A DNA stretch of 64,000 bases from Pseudomonas entomophila (GCF_013523165.1 NZ_JAAMQI010000012.1:1-64000), one strand, 5' to 3'. Numbered from the stretch's first letter, positions 17,467-27,742 are shown. Program-made: numbers and translations. Notes: a model not told the origin generated them from the sequence alone.

Positions 17467-17835
17467 CTAGCGCTTGAGGACTGTTTCATCAGCGGTGGTA
17501 TCGCCGCTTCTGGGGGTCTCCAAGCGGTGCAGGTGATGCCGTGCAAGTGCCAGGAAGCGAGGCGTGGCGCCCACGTCTTCGTACAGCGGATCCCCTTCCT
17601 CGTCGGTCGAGATGACGTGTTCACCCTTGACGTAGGGGAAGCTCGCTTCCAGCTCTTCGAGCGCGGCGCCGACCAGCTCGCCCAGCAGCGCGTCGACCGT
17701 GCGCCGGGGGTACATCTCGGCGAGCGCGGCCAGGCGGGCCTCGGCCTCGATATCCAGGTGCAGCACATGCTCGGTCGGGCTGAGCAGGCCGTTGGCATCC
17801 TGCTCCCAGTGCTGGGCAAGTTCACGAATCTTCAT
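17467..17835 (-). CDS. Small pilin-assembly-type protein
   Basis: This 122-residue soluble protein has no signal peptide. It is conserved in Pseudomonas and is usually labelled pilin assembly protein or type 1 pili tip component. I know of no direct proof of that role. The sequence is acidic with a central helical part (AEARLAALAEMYPRRTVDALLGELVGAALEELEASFPYV) and a conserved GDPLYEDVG near the C-terminus. The start ATG 17835 has GGAG 7 nt upstream. It is divergent from ppc and has no pilus genes around it, so the functional label should be held lightly. Confidence 0.7.
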   Translation of the reverse strand: MKIRELAQHWEQDANGLLSPTEHVLHLDIEAEARLAALAEMYPRRTVDALLGELVGAALEELEASFPYVKGEHVISTDEEGDPLYEDVGATPRFLALARHHLHRLETPRSGDTTADETVLKR

Positions 17836-17977
17836 GGCAGTCTCCGGCGAACGTGGTTGGATTACTGTGTGAGACGGTCGGACCTCGGGTTAGTTGCCCG
17901 CGACCTGGGGCCTTGTAAGGCGTCTGCACAGGCGGCACTCTGAAGCCTGTGCTGTTTCCCTGGACTGGAGAGGCCCG

Positions 17978-20605
17978 ATGACCGATATCGATCTGCGTTT
18001 GCGAGAGGATGTGCACCTGTTGGGCGAGTTGCTGGGCGAGACCATTCGCCAGCAACATGGCGATGCCTTCCTGCAGAAGATCGAAGCCATTCGCCACAGT
18101 GCCAAGGCCGACCGGAGCGGGGCGGTGGAGCAACTGCGCACTACCCTGGACGACCTGGCCGAGGACGACCTGTTACCCGTGGCACGGGCCTTCAATCAGT
18201 TCCTCAACCTGGCCAACATCGCCGAGCAGTACCAATTGATCCGCCGTCCGGAGGCCGGCCAGGCGCCGCCCTTCGAACACCGCGTGCTGCCCGAACTGCT
18301 CGCGCGCCTGAGCGACGCCGGTCACGCCCCGGCCGAACTGGCACGGCAACTGGCGAGCCTGGACATCGAGTTGGTGCTGACCGCGCACCCGACCGAAGTG
18401 ACCCGGCGCACCTTGATCCAGAAGTACGACGCCATCGCGGCGCAGCTGGCGGTGCAGGACCACCGCGACCTGAGCACGGCCGAGCATGCGCGGGTGCGCG
18501 AGCGCCTGCACCGCCTGATCGCCGAAGCCTGGCACACCGAAGAGATCCGCCGCGAACGGCCGACCCCCGTGGACGAAGCCAAGTGGGGCTTCGCGGTGAT
18601 CGAGCATTCCTTGTGGCACGCCGTCCCGGCGCACCTGCGCCACATCGACCAGGCACTGTTCGAGGCCACCGGTCAGCACCTGCCGCTGGACGCCGCGCCC
18701 ATCCGCTTCGCCTCCTGGATGGGCGGCGATCGCGACGGCAACCCGAACGTCACGGCCGCCGTCACGCGCGAGGTCCTGCTGCTGGCGCGCTGGATGGCGG
18801 CCGACCTGTTTCTGCGCGACGTGGACCATCTGGCCGCCGAGCTGTCCATGCAGCAGGCCGACGCGGCGCTGCGGGCACAGGCCGGCGACAGCGCCGAACC
18901 TTACCGCGAGGTGCTCAAGCGCCTGCGCGAGCGGCTGCGGGCGACGCGCGCGTGGGCCCAGGCCTCGCTGCAAGGGCCGCAGCCCAGGGATCCGGCGGTA
19001 CTGGTCGACAATCAGGACCTGATCGCGCCGCTGCACGCCTGCCATGCCTCGCTGCAGGCCTGCGGCATGGGCGTGATCGCCGACGGCGCCTTGCTCGACA
19101 GCCTGCGCCGTGCCCACACCTTCGGCCTGTTCCTGGTGCGCTTGGATGTGCGACAGGACGCGGCGCGGCATGCCGCGGCGCTGTCCGAGATCACCCGCTA
19201 CCTGGAACTGGGCGACTATCAGGACTGGGACGAGGAGCAGCGCATCGCCTTCCTGCAGCAGGAGCTCAAGAACCGTCGGCCCCTGCTGCCGTCCTGTTTC
19301 CAGCCCGAGCCGGACACCGCCGAGGTCCTGGCGACCTGCCGCGAAGTGGCCGCGGCGCCGGCTGCCTCGCTGGGTTCCTACGTGATCTCGATGGCCGGTG
19401 CCGCCTCGGACGTGCTGGCCGTGCAGCTGCTGCTCAAGGAAGCCGGCCTGACACGGCCGATGCGGGTCGTGCCGTTGTTCGAGACCCTCGATGACCTGGA
19501 TCATGCCGGCCCGGTCATGCAGCGCCTGCTCGACTTGCCGGACTACCGCGCCAGCCTGGCAGGCCCGCAGGAGGTGATGATCGGCTACTCGGACTCGGCC
19601 AAGGACGCCGGCACCACGGCGGCTGCCTGGGCGCAGTACCGGGCCCAGGAAGCCCTGGTGGACATCTGCCGCGAGCGCGACGTGGCGTTGCTGCTGTTCC
19701 ACGGCCGCGGCGGCACCGTCGGGCGTGGCGGCGGTCCGGCGCACGCGGCGATCCTTTCCCAGCCGCCAGGGTCGGTGGCCGGGCGCTTGCGCACCACCGA
19801 GCAGGGCGAGATGATCCGCTTCAAGTTCGGCCTGCCGGGCATCGCCGAACAGAACCTCAACCTCTACCTGGCCGCTGTGCTCGAGGCGACCTTGCTGCCA
19901 CCGCCGCCGCCCCAGGCCGACTGGCGTGCACTGATGGACCAGCTGGCCAGCGACGGGGTCCAGGCTTACCGCCACGTCGTGCGCGAGCATCCCGATTTCG
20001 TCGACTACTTCCGCCAGGCTACGCCCGAGCAGGAGCTGGGCCGTCTGCCCCTGGGCAGCCGCCCGGCGAAGCGTCGTGCCGGCGGCATCGAAAGCCTGCG
20101 GGCGATCCCCTGGATCTTCGGCTGGACCCAGACGCGGCTGATGCTGCCTGCGTGGCTGGGGTGGGAGACGGCGCTGCGCAATGCGCTGGCGAACGGGCAG
20201 GGCGAGCGACTGGCGCAGATGCGTGAACGGTGGCCGTTCTTCCGCACGCGCATCGACATGCTGGAGATGGTCCTGGCCAAATCCGATGCCGACATCGCCC
20301 GGGCCTACGACGAACGTCTGGTGCAACCCGAGCTGCTGGAATTGGGTGCGCATCTACGCGACCTATTGTCGCAGTCGTGCCAGGTCGTGCTGCAGTTGAC
20401 CGGTCAGCCGGAGCTGCTCGCGCACAGTCCGCAGACACTGGAATTCATCCGCCTGCGCAACACCTACCTTGACCCCTTGCACCACCTGCAGGCCGAGCTG
20501 CTGGCCCGTGTGCGCGCGCAGGACAGCGTGCTAGACGGCCCGCTACAGCAGGCGTTGCTGGTGACCATCGCCGGTATCGCCGCCGGCTTGCGCAACACCG
20601 GCTGA
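17978..20605 (+). CDS. ppc: Phosphoenolpyruvate carboxylase
   Basis: Ppc makes oxaloacetate from phosphoenolpyruvate and bicarbonate, refilling the TCA cycle. The 875 residues carry the signature [11 protein letters not shown] (about 134-144, catalytic His), [11 protein letters not shown] (about 248) and the glycine loop [13 protein letters not shown] (about 575). The length is right for the family. The frame is open further upstream to 17894, but ATG 17978 is preferred because it has CTGGAGAGG just ahead and begins [11 protein letters not shown] like other Pseudomonas Ppc proteins. Confidence 0.97.
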   Translation: MTDIDLRLREDVHLLGELLGETIRQQHGDAFLQKIEAIRHSAKADRSGAVEQLRTTLDDLAEDDLLPVARAFNQFLNLANIAEQYQLIRRPEAGQAPPFEHRVLPELLARLSDAGHAPAELARQLASLDIELVLTAHPTEVTRRTLIQKYDAIAAQLAVQDHRDLSTAEHARVRERLHRLIAEAWHTEEIRRERPTPVDEAKWGFAVIEHSLWHAVPAHLRHIDQALFEATGQHLPLDAAPIRFASWMGGDRDGNPNVTAAVTREVLLLARWMAADLFLRDVDHLAAELSMQQADAALRAQAGDSAEPYREVLKRLRERLRATRAWAQASLQGPQPRDPAVLVDNQDLIAPLHACHASLQACGMGVIADGALLDSLRRAHTFGLFLVRLDVRQDAARHAAALSEITRYLELGDYQDWDEEQRIAFLQQELKNRRPLLPSCFQPEPDTAEVLATCREVAAAPAASLGSYVISMAGAASDVLAVQLLLKEAGLTRPMRVVPLFETLDDLDHAGPVMQRLLDLPDYRASLAGPQEVMIGYSDSAKDAGTTAAAWAQYRAQEALVDICRERDVALLLFHGRGGTVGRGGGPAHAAILSQPPGSVAGRLRTTEQGEMIRFKFGLPGIAEQNLNLYLAAVLEATLLPPPPPQADWRALMDQLASDGVQAYRHVVREHPDFVDYFRQATPEQELGRLPLGSRPAKRRAGGIESLRAIPWIFGWTQTRLMLPAWLGWETALRNALANGQGERLAQMRERWPFFRTRIDMLEMVLAKSDADIARAYDERLVQPELLELGAHLRDLLSQSCQVVLQLTGQPELLAHSPQTLEFIRLRNTYLDPLHHLQAELLARVRAQDSVLDGPLQQALLVTIAGIAAGLRNTG

Positions 20606-20729
20606 GGCGAAGGGCTGCGCTGGAGCCTTCGGCACGCGCTTCATCGCAGGCCGCGCGCAAGGGGTTGCACCCTGCGCAACCTGGGCGCCCGAGGGCCTGC
20701 GAGCGTCCCCTTTCGCGACGTTGGGATGC

Positions 20730-20758
20730 TTGTCTGCCTGCCGGGCGCTGTGTATCTT
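20730..20758 (+). promoter_or_regulatory. candidate sigma70 promoter of adk
   Basis: TTGTCT (20730-20735), 17-bp spacer, TATCTT (20753-20758), with TG upstream of the -10. Transcription would begin near 20765 and leave a leader of about 95 nt. The match is moderate. Confidence 0.4.
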
Positions 20759-20814
20759 GAGCAGCCTTTTGGCCGATTCATGGCCACGATCCGATTGTCC
20801 GGAATTGGCCCTGA

Positions 20815-21507
<693 letters not shown>

Positions 21508-21526
21508 TCGACATCGCCTGGTATCG

Positions 21527-21555
21527 ACGGCCCGCTTGCGGGCCGTTGTCGTTTA
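21527..21555 (+). terminator. adk terminator overlapping the tsaB promoter region
   Basis: A perfect 9-bp stem ACGGCCCGC/GCGGGCCGT (21527-21535 and 21538-21546) is followed by a T-rich but imperfect tail. A TATACT at 21554-21559 directly behind it may be the tsaB -10 box. Confidence 0.6.
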
Positions 21556-21594
21556 TACTGCCGCCTTTGTCTTCTGCCTCTGGAAACCCGTTCG

Positions 21595-22269
21595 ATGACC
21601 ACCTTGCTGGCCCTGGATACCGCCACTGAAGCCTGTTCCGTCGCCCTGCTGCACGACGGTCGCGTGACCGGCCATCACGAGGTGATACCGCGCCTGCATG
21701 CGCAGAAACTGCTGCCCATGATCCAGCGTCTGCTGGCCGATGCCGGCGTGAGCCTGAGCGCGGTGGACGCGATCGCCTTCGGTCGCGGTCCGGGCGCCTT
21801 TACCGGCGTGCGCATCGCCATCGGCGTGGTCCAGGGCCTGGCCTTCGCCCTCGAGCGTCCCGTGTTGCCGGTGTCCAACCTGGCCGCGCTGGCCCAGGGG
21901 GCACTGCGTCATCATGGGGTGCAGCAGGTCGCGGCGGCCATCGATGCGCGTATGGACGAGGTGTACTGGGGCTGCTACCAGGCCCAGGACGGCGAGATGC
22001 GTCTGCTCGGCCACGAGCAGGTGCTGGCGCCGGAGCGTGCCGTGCTCGCCCCGGGCAGTGAGGGCCAGTGGTACGGCGCCGGCACCGGCTGGAGCCTGCG
22101 CGAGCGTATCGCGGCCACGGTCACGGCGTGCGACCCTGCACAACTGCCCGATGCGCTGGATATCCTGCACCTGGCCTCCGGCGCTTGGGCACGCGGCGAG
22201 GCAGTCGTCGCCGAACAGGCGCAACCGGTGTACTTACGTGATAATGTCGCTACACCCAAGGCACGCTGA
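21595..22269 (+). CDS. tsaB: tRNA threonylcarbamoyladenosine biosynthesis protein TsaB
   Basis: TsaB is the non-catalytic partner of TsaD in the complex that makes t6A37 in ANN-decoding tRNAs. The 224 residues have the ASKHA-type N-terminus LLALDTATEACSVALL and the conserved GRGPGAFTGVRI. Length is typical. The ATG at 21595 follows a weak ribosome site. A second t6A-pathway gene, tcdA, which acts after t6A formation, lies at 36239-37063. Confidence 0.93.
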   Translation: MTTLLALDTATEACSVALLHDGRVTGHHEVIPRLHAQKLLPMIQRLLADAGVSLSAVDAIAFGRGPGAFTGVRIAIGVVQGLAFALERPVLPVSNLAALAQGALRHHGVQQVAAAIDARMDEVYWGCYQAQDGEMRLLGHEQVLAPERAVLAPGSEGQWYGAGTGWSLRERIAATVTACDPAQLPDALDILHLASGAWARGEAVVAEQAQPVYLRDNVATPKAR

Positions 22270-22380
22270 ACGCACGACGATAAAACCTTCGGCGCTCTGC
22301 GTGGTCCAGTCATAAGCAGGCATCGGCGAGGGAACCCGATACTGTGGGATTGCCTTCATTGCTCCCCGAGTAGATGATCC

Positions 22381-22665
22381 ATGCGTATCGACGGTTTTTC
22401 ACCCCAGTCCTACCCGGTCAAGCGCACGCCGCGAAAGCCTGCGCCGCGCGACGACGTGGCCGAGGACGCCGAGCTGGTCGAGGACACGCCGGTCCCGCCG
22501 CAGCGTGCCATGCGCCGCAACGCCGGGCTGCCTGCGCGCCAGCAGGACATGATCTACCCGCGCGCACGTGACCGGCGCACGGCCGCCGCCCTGGCCAGCT
22601 ACCTGAGCACGGCCACGCTGAATGACTGGGACATGGACGTCCTGGGTCTCGACCTGTACATCTGA
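22381..22665 (+). CDS. Conserved small hypothetical protein
   Basis: 94 residues, unrecognised beyond its Pseudomonas-like context. It is basic and proline-rich at the N-terminus (SPQSYPVKRTPRKPAPRDD), likely disordered, and ends in an ordered-looking stretch (RRTAAALASYLSTATLNDWD, then MDVLGLDLYI). No signal peptide or membrane segment. The DUF72 gene follows 3 bp after its stop, so the two are probably cotranscribed. The function is not known. Confidence 0.7.
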   Translation: MRIDGFSPQSYPVKRTPRKPAPRDDVAEDAELVEDTPVPPQRAMRRNAGLPARQQDMIYPRARDRRTAAALASYLSTATLNDWDMDVLGLDLYI

Positions 22666-22668
22666 CCG

Positions 22669-23535
22669 ATGATCGCAACGCTTCCCTATCACTTGGGTTG
22701 CCCCTCGTGGAGCGATCCGGTCTGGCGCGACTACCTGTACCCGGCCGACGCACGCTCTACCGACTTCCTGGCGCTGTACTGCCATGTGTTCAATGCCGTC
22801 GAAGGCAATACCACGTTCTATGCGCGTCCGGCCGCAGCGACCATCGCGCGCTGGGCGCAGATCATGCCCGCACACTTTCGCTTCACGGCCAAGTTCCCCG
22901 GCGACATCAGCCACCAGGGCGACTTGCGCGACCAGATCGACGCAGCCCGGGACTTTCTCCAACTGCTGTCGCCCCTGGGGCAGCGCGTGTCGCCTGCCTG
23001 GCTGCAGTTGCCCGCTGCGTTCGGCCCATCGCGTCTCGGTGAACTGGCCGCCTTTCTCGACGGGCTCGAGGCGCACGTGGCCGTGGAGGTGCGCAACGAT
23101 GCGTTCTTCACCCGTGGCGAAGACGAGCGTCGGCTCAATCGGCTGTTGCACGGCCGCGGGGTCGAGCGTATCTGCCTGGACCCGCGTGCCTTGTTCAGCG
23201 GCGACCCTCGCGAGCCGAGCATCCGGCATGCCCAGGCCAAGAAGCCTCGCGTCCCACCGCGCCCGGCGGCATTCACCGCGTTTCCACAAGTACGCTTCAT
23301 CGGTCATCCGCACCTGGAGACCAACGATGCGTTTCTGGTGCCTTGGCTGGACAAGGTGGCTGCGTGGATCGAGGAAGGGCGCACGCCCTATGTGTTCCTG
23401 CATACCGCCGACAACCGCATGGCCGCAGCGCTGGCCCAGCGCTTTCACCAACAGTTGAGCCTCCGGTTGCCCGGGCTGCCGCCGTTGGATGAGTGGCCGC
23501 GTGCCCCCGAGGTCGAACAGCTGGGGCTGATCTGA
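22669..23535 (+). CDS. DUF72 protein (TIM-barrel family)
   Basis: This 288-residue member of the DUF72/YecE family is predicted to be a TIM barrel. No enzymatic function has been established for the family. Typical features are the N-terminal GCPSWSDPVWRDYLYP, the EGNTTFYARP segment, and FRFTAKFPGDISHQG in the middle. The ATG lies 3 bp after the previous stop, and the next gene starts 1 bp after this stop. The three therefore form a tight operon. Confidence 0.88.
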   Translation: MIATLPYHLGCPSWSDPVWRDYLYPADARSTDFLALYCHVFNAVEGNTTFYARPAAATIARWAQIMPAHFRFTAKFPGDISHQGDLRDQIDAARDFLQLLSPLGQRVSPAWLQLPAAFGPSRLGELAAFLDGLEAHVAVEVRNDAFFTRGEDERRLNRLLHGRGVERICLDPRALFSGDPREPSIRHAQAKKPRVPPRPAAFTAFPQVRFIGHPHLETNDAFLVPWLDKVAAWIEEGRTPYVFLHTADNRMAAALAQRFHQQLSLRLPGLPPLDEWPRAPEVEQLGLI

Positions 23536-23536
23536 C

Positions 23537-24226
23537 GTGCGCCTTCTGCTGCGGGTGTCATGGCTGCTGGTGGCGTTCGGGGCAGTGACCTGGCAGCCCG
23601 GCTGGCGCCTGCCCTCGCAGTGGGACCCGTGGGCCACGCTCGATGTCCGGGATCCGCCCAACCTGCTGACGCCCTACAAGCTGGCCCGGCTGCGCGATGA
23701 CCCTGCCTTGTGTCGCCAGGCACTGGCCACCTCGACCTTGCGTTACCGGGCCCAGGCCGACAGCCCCGGCGGTGCGCGCTGCCCCTTGCACAACGTCTGG
23801 CGCATCGAAGGCGGCCAGGCGCGGTTGAGCAGCAGCTTCCTCGCCAGCTGCCCGTTGGCGGTGGCCTATGCGATGTTCGAGATGCATGGGTTGCAGCCCA
23901 TCGCCCAACGGGTGCTGGGCCAACCGGTGACCCAGGTCGATCACCTGGGCAGTTTCGCCTGTCGGAACATCTATCACCGGCAGCAGGCCCCCCTGAGCCA
24001 GCACGCGACAGCCAATGCCCTGGACATCAGCGGTTTTCGGCTCAAGGATGGCCGGCGCCTGGTCCTGCTGCGCGACTGGCACGGGACGGGGCCTGAGGCC
24101 GAGTTCCTGAAACAGGTGCGCCAGGCCGCCTGTGAGCACTTCAACACCGTGCTGGGGCCGGACTACAATGCGGCCCACCGCAATCACTTTCACCTCGACA
24201 TGGGGCGTTGGCAGGTCTGCCGCTGA
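23537..24226 (+). CDS. Extensin-like family protein, membrane-anchored
   Basis: The 229-residue protein has one N-terminal hydrophobic segment (LLLRVSWLLVAFGAVTW) and an extensin-like C-terminal domain. Conserved Cys residues (CRQAL, CPLHN, CPLAVAY, CRNIYH) suggest disulfides in the periplasm. The signature SQHATANALDISGF with NHFHLDMG resembles the metal-binding His/Asp set of LAS/M15-type peptidases, so a cell-wall peptidase is possible but unproven. The start is GTG 23537. It is convergent with the next gene, with only 2 bp between the stops. Confidence 0.85.
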   Translation: MRLLLRVSWLLVAFGAVTWQPGWRLPSQWDPWATLDVRDPPNLLTPYKLARLRDDPALCRQALATSTLRYRAQADSPGGARCPLHNVWRIEGGQARLSSSFLASCPLAVAYAMFEMHGLQPIAQRVLGQPVTQVDHLGSFACRNIYHRQQAPLSQHATANALDISGFRLKDGRRLVLLRDWHGTGPEAEFLKQVRQAACEHFNTVLGPDYNAAHRNHFHLDMGRWQVCR

Positions 24227-24228
24227 TC

Positions 24229-24849
24229 TCAGGCCGTGAGGCGCACGTTGTTCAGCACCACCGGGCGCGCCCAGTGCAGGTCGAACGCCAGGTCTGTCGT
24301 CTGCTCGGCCAAGGTGGACTCGTCGAACGGAACAGGCGCCTCGTCCAGCAATGACCAATCGAACTCGGCGATCGGCAGGTGCAGCGGGCGTGGCGCTGGT
24401 CCATCGCCTGGCGCGGGCAGGGGATGCCCTTGACGCATCACGGTCGGGCGCTGCCACTGGGTCTCGACCTCCAGATGACGCTGCTGGGCGATCAGCTCGG
24501 CGGCACTGAAGGGCTCGGCGGCGGGTTCGAGCAGGTCGGCTTCCAGTTCGGCCTTGGGCAGGAACAGGGGTTCGGGCGGACGCACGTCACGGTCGCCGAT
24601 CTTGCAGTCGCGTTGCGTCCTGATCAGGGCCAGGGTATCGCTGCCGGCCACCGGCTCGCCCGTGCGCGGGTCCACGGCCGCCTGAGGCGGCACGTCGTCG
24701 AGCGTCTGACCGCCTTGCTGCTCGCTCAGCGCCCGGGCGAAGAAATCCGACCACAGGTGACTGACGCCGCCGAGCGCTTGGGTGTTGTGTCGACCGTAGT
24801 GGTCGACGGGCGACAGGTAGGTCAGGCCAATGGCAAGGGTGTCGGACAT
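24229..24849 (-). CDS. Conserved hypothetical protein with internal duplication
   Basis: 206 residues. I do not recognise a family. There is no signal peptide and no cysteine cluster. The C-terminal half contains two similar blocks (residues 92-144 and 153-204) sharing the pattern P-x-P-L-x-L-P-x-A-E, LL, PF, then W-x-RP-x-V, with endings QWQRPTVM and HWARPVVL. The N-terminal third (TLAIGLTYLSPVDHYGRHNT) is unrelated to the repeats. It stands alone, divergent from rsmJ. Coding status is supported by the coherent repeat and by the start at 24849 in a normal intergenic space. Confidence 0.75.
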   Translation of the reverse strand: MSDTLAIGLTYLSPVDHYGRHNTQALGGVSHLWSDFFARALSEQQGGQTLDDVPPQAAVDPRTGEPVAGSDTLALIRTQRDCKIGDRDVRPPEPLFLPKAELEADLLEPAAEPFSAAELIAQQRHLEVETQWQRPTVMRQGHPLPAPGDGPAPRPLHLPIAEFDWSLLDEAPVPFDESTLAEQTTDLAFDLHWARPVVLNNVRLTA

Positions 24850-24943
24850 GGGCAGCCGCGCGTGAAGTGGTCTGGCAGAATGGGCGATACTGTTGTATCG
24901 GCCTTGGCCGGGGTTTCATTAATCTATTCGAGTACGGGCACAG

Positions 24944-25735
24944 ATGAGCGATTCACACGGCGACACGGGGATCAGGGTCGAGGCCCTGTCGGCAGCGTTC
25001 GAGGCACAGGCGGTGGCCTGGGCCGAGCGCCTCGATCTGCCCCGGCACGACGCCGCAGCAGGGTTTGCCGTGCAAGTGGGCGCCGATGGCCTGCAGATCC
25101 AGCAGTTGGGCCCACAGGCCCCAGGGCCGGTGCGGGTGGATTTCGTCGAAGGCCAGGCCGCGCACCGGCGTCAGTTCGGCGGTGGCAACGGGCAGATGAT
25201 CGCCAAGGCGGTCGGTATCGCCCAGGGCGTGCGCCCCTCGGTCCTGGATGCCACCGCAGGCCTGGGCAAGGATGCTTTCGTGCTGGCCAGCCTGGGTTGC
25301 CAGATGACCCTGATCGAGCGTCAGCCGCTGATTGCCGCCTTGCTGGAGGATGGCATGGCGCGAGGACTGGCGGACGAGGAGGTCGGGCCGATCATCGCGC
25401 GCATGCGCCTGTTGACCGGCAACGCCATCGAACGCATGCGCACCTGGGAAGGGGAGGTGCCACAGGTGATCTACCTCGACCCCATGTTCCCGCATCGCGA
25501 CAAGAGCGCGCTGGTGAAGAAGGAGATGCGGGTGTTCCGCCCATTGGTGGGCGATGACCTGGATGCCCCAGCCCTGCTCGAGGCGGCCCTCGCGCTGGCC
25601 AGCCACCGGGTGGTGGTCAAGCGGCCGCGCAAGGCGCCGATCATCGACGGACCGAAGCCCAGCCATGGTCTGGAGGGCAAGTCGAGTCGGTATGACATCT
25701 ATCCGCGCCGGGCCCTCAAGGCCGAAGGACGCTGA
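24944..25735 (+). CDS. rsmJ: 16S rRNA (guanine-N2-)-methyltransferase RsmJ
   Basis: RsmJ methylates G1516 of 16S rRNA with SAM. The 263 residues show the family block [23 protein letters not shown] motif [20 protein letters not shown], and [19 protein letters not shown], which contains the acidic/DPMFP catalytic region. The C-terminus [12 protein letters not shown] is also typical. ATG 24944 is the natural start. A GC-rich hairpin follows in the convergent gap to the next gene. Confidence 0.93.
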   Translation: MSDSHGDTGIRVEALSAAFEAQAVAWAERLDLPRHDAAAGFAVQVGADGLQIQQLGPQAPGPVRVDFVEGQAAHRRQFGGGNGQMIAKAVGIAQGVRPSVLDATAGLGKDAFVLASLGCQMTLIERQPLIAALLEDGMARGLADEEVGPIIARMRLLTGNAIERMRTWEGEVPQVIYLDPMFPHRDKSALVKKEMRVFRPLVGDDLDAPALLEAALALASHRVVVKRPRKAPIIDGPKPSHGLEGKSSRYDIYPRRALKAEGR

Positions 25736-25783
25736 CGTTGCACCGAGCGCGTGCGCCGCTCGACGAGGCAGCCTGAACCGTGA

Positions 25784-25811
25784 GGCGAGCGCTGGCCTGC
25801 TGGCGCTCGCC
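25784..25811. terminator. hairpin between convergent genes
   Basis: A perfect 9-bp stem GGCGAGCGC/GCGCTCGCC lies between the stops of rsmJ and the DUF4197 gene. No T-run on either side, so it may act as a weak bidirectional terminator or RNA-stabilising stem. Confidence 0.45.
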
Positions 25812-25822
25812 GTGGTGAGCCT

Positions 25823-26512
25823 TCAGAGGACCCCAAAAACCTTCTTCGCCAGACGTGTCGCCGCCTCGGCCGGGTTCTGGCGAATGCTCTGCTCCTGCTG
25901 GGCGATCCGCTTGAACAGGCCATCGAGCGCTTGCTCGGTCACGTACTGTTCGACGTTGGCATTCTTGGTATCGACCATGCCCAGGGCGGCCGCCTGACCC
26001 GCGAAGCTGTTGTATTTCTGCACCACACCGACCTTGTCGGTCGCCGCCTTGACGATCGGCAGGAACTTGGCGCGAATCGCTTCACGGCTGCTCTTGTCCA
26101 GGTACTGGGTCGCCGAGTCCTGACCGCCGGCCAGAATGCCCTTGGCATCGGCGACGCTCATCTTCTTCACGGCGTCCACCAGGATCACCTGGGCCTGGGG
26201 CACGGCCGCCTCGGCAGCCTGGTTCAGGCTGTTCTCCAGGGCTTGCACCTGGGCGCCCTGGCCGAGCATCTTCATCGCCTTGGCAGCCTTGCCCAGCTTG
26301 CCAGGGAGTTCGATGCGCACCTCGGGGTCATTGGCGAAGCCGCCGGGCGTTCCCAGTTGCTTGACGGCGACCTGTGCGCCCTGGATCAAGGCATCTTTGA
26401 GGCCGCCAGAGGCGTCAGCCTGGGTCAGGTCGCCAAGCGACAGCGCCATGGCGTTGGCAGTGAGCAGCAAGCTGGTGCAGAAAAGGGCAAGACGGAGAGG
26501 GGCGCGAAGCAT
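25823..26512 (-). CDS. DUF4197 periplasmic protein
   Basis: The 229 residues start with a Sec signal peptide (LALFCTSLLLTANAMA, cleavage near AMA-LS). The mature helical domain matches DUF4197, with the typical start LSLGDLTQADASGGLKDAL, ILVDAVKKMSVADAKGIL, and a C-terminal TEQALDGLFKRIAQQEQSIR. The biochemical role of the family is unknown. It appears monocistronic. Confidence 0.9.
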   Translation of the reverse strand: MLRAPLRLALFCTSLLLTANAMALSLGDLTQADASGGLKDALIQGAQVAVKQLGTPGGFANDPEVRIELPGKLGKAAKAMKMLGQGAQVQALENSLNQAAEAAVPQAQVILVDAVKKMSVADAKGILAGGQDSATQYLDKSSREAIRAKFLPIVKAATDKVGVVQKYNSFAGQAAALGMVDTKNANVEQYVTEQALDGLFKRIAQQEQSIRQNPAEAATRLAKKVFGVL

Positions 26513-26670
26513 GGGATGTTCCTTGCGAGGATCAATGAGCGGGCTCAGCGTACCGGATCGGCACGCGTCCGCACAGCAAGGAGGGGCAGGTAACAGGGTG
26601 CGAGTGGCCTGTCCGACCGACGAAGGGAAGCGGCCAGCCGCCAGGCGTCAGGTCGACAGGCCACACCGCA

Positions 26671-26880
26671 TCAGGTGCTGCGTTCCTGCATCCGGTTACG
26701 CAGGACGAGCGAAGGCGGTAGCGTGCCCGCACCACGGAGTGGCTGACGGGCGAGCGCGACGGGTGCGGCACCCCTGCATGCGCTGGCGTCGAGGGCAACC
26801 GTCATGACGGTGCTGCGGGGCAGGCGTATCGGCCATGGAGGAGTCGGGCGGAGGGTCAGCTGCCTGAATGTGTCTTCCAT
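26671..26880 (-). pseudogene. truncated YbaY-like reading frame
   Basis: A 69-residue frame with a good ribosome site (GAGG, 7 nt before ATG 26880) and GC-rich third positions. The segment LPRSTVMTVALDASACRGAA followed by PVALARQPLRG and LPPSLVL fits the first half of a YbaY-type beta-sandwich (V-x-L-x-DAS, A-P, LA, G, P-x-x-L). It then stops, with no second half found in any frame downstream. It lies on the same strand 76 bp after the tandem-domain gene. It is either a decayed paralogue or a very short protein. Coding status is uncertain. Confidence 0.4.
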
Positions 26881-26956
26881 GGAAATGCCTCGTTCGGATA
26901 GACGCCGCAGGCCTGTGCCTGGAGCAGGCAGGCCCACGGCCAGGGACACGCTCGGC

Positions 26957-27658
26957 TCAGCGCCGAGGTTTGCGTAACGACACGGCAGACAGGTCGGGCA
27001 GCGCGTTCAGGTCGATGTGCCTGATGACATTGCCTGCATGGAGGCGTGTCCGATCCAGGCTGTAGAGACCGATGTGCAGCTTGCACCGGCTGTTCGGCGG
27101 CAAGGCGGCGGTATCTACCGACAAGGTGAAGGGTGCAGTGTCACCCTCCAGGTACAGGGAGTGCTCGGCGATGTTGCTGGCGTAACGGTTGCTGTAGCCG
27201 TCTTCCTGGATCACCAGCAAGGCGCAGTCCAGGTAGGCGTGCGGCTGGCGCAGTTCGGCAGGGATCGACACCTGTCCGCCAAGCAGGGTGAAGGTGCCAG
27301 GATGCGGGGTGCCCTCCGTCGGGGCCATGCCCGTGGCCTTGAGAACCAGATTCAATGGCTGCGCTGGGGGCAACTGATCGAATTCGAGTGTTTCGCGGTG
27401 CTGGGCGATGATCGCATCCTCACCCAGGCCGACGGTGCACAGGGCTTCCACAGTGAACGCCATGAAACGCTGCGCGGCCGTGGTATCGAGTGTCAGGGTG
27501 AAAGGCATGGGAACGCCCGTGCACTGGCTGCTGCAGGTGGCCAGCACCTGCTGCGCATCGGCTAGATGGCCGATCAGCGAGACCGACAGGCGTGGCGCGC
27601 CTTCTTCGAGATGAGGTAGCACGGGGGTGGTGAGCGTACCGGTAAGCGATAACGTCAT
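26957..27658 (-). CDS. Protein with two YbaY-like domains
   Basis: 233 residues, two similar beta-rich domains. Domain 1 (about 5-107) has APRLSVSLIGHLADAQQVLA, then GVPMPFTLTLDT. Domain 2 (about 121-221) has AYLDCALLVIQEDGYSNRYA, then GDTAPFTLSVDT. The pattern (hydrophobic strand, then PF-x-L-x-x-D) is that of YbaY/YscW-type domains, usually single and lipid-anchored. Here there is no signal peptide or lipobox, so the location is unclear. Start ATG 27658 is preferred (GGAG 6 nt upstream). An ATG at 27700 would add 14 residues. Family assignment is inference. Confidence 0.65.
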   Translation of the reverse strand: MTLSLTGTLTTPVLPHLEEGAPRLSVSLIGHLADAQQVLATCSSQCTGVPMPFTLTLDTTAAQRFMAFTVEALCTVGLGEDAIIAQHRETLEFDQLPPAQPLNLVLKATGMAPTEGTPHPGTFTLLGGQVSIPAELRQPHAYLDCALLVIQEDGYSNRYASNIAEHSLYLEGDTAPFTLSVDTAALPPNSRCKLHIGLYSLDRTRLHAGNVIRHIDLNALPDLSAVSLRKPRR

Positions 27659-27742
27659 GGTCGACTCCAGACAAGGGGATTGAGGATCGATGTCGCCCAT
27701 TGATCCTGTCCCGGCAGGGCGGTCTGGATGAAGCCTGAAGCG

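Noticed and set aside
17331..17825. A 164-codon minus-strand frame overlapping the pilin-assembly-type gene
   Set aside because: The 17467-17835 frame has the better ribosome site and a coherent protein. The alternative is Arg/Pro-rich.
26532..26798. An 88-codon minus-strand frame upstream of DUF4197
   Set aside because: No ribosome site, no similarity, and it overlaps the better-supported YbaY-like remnant.
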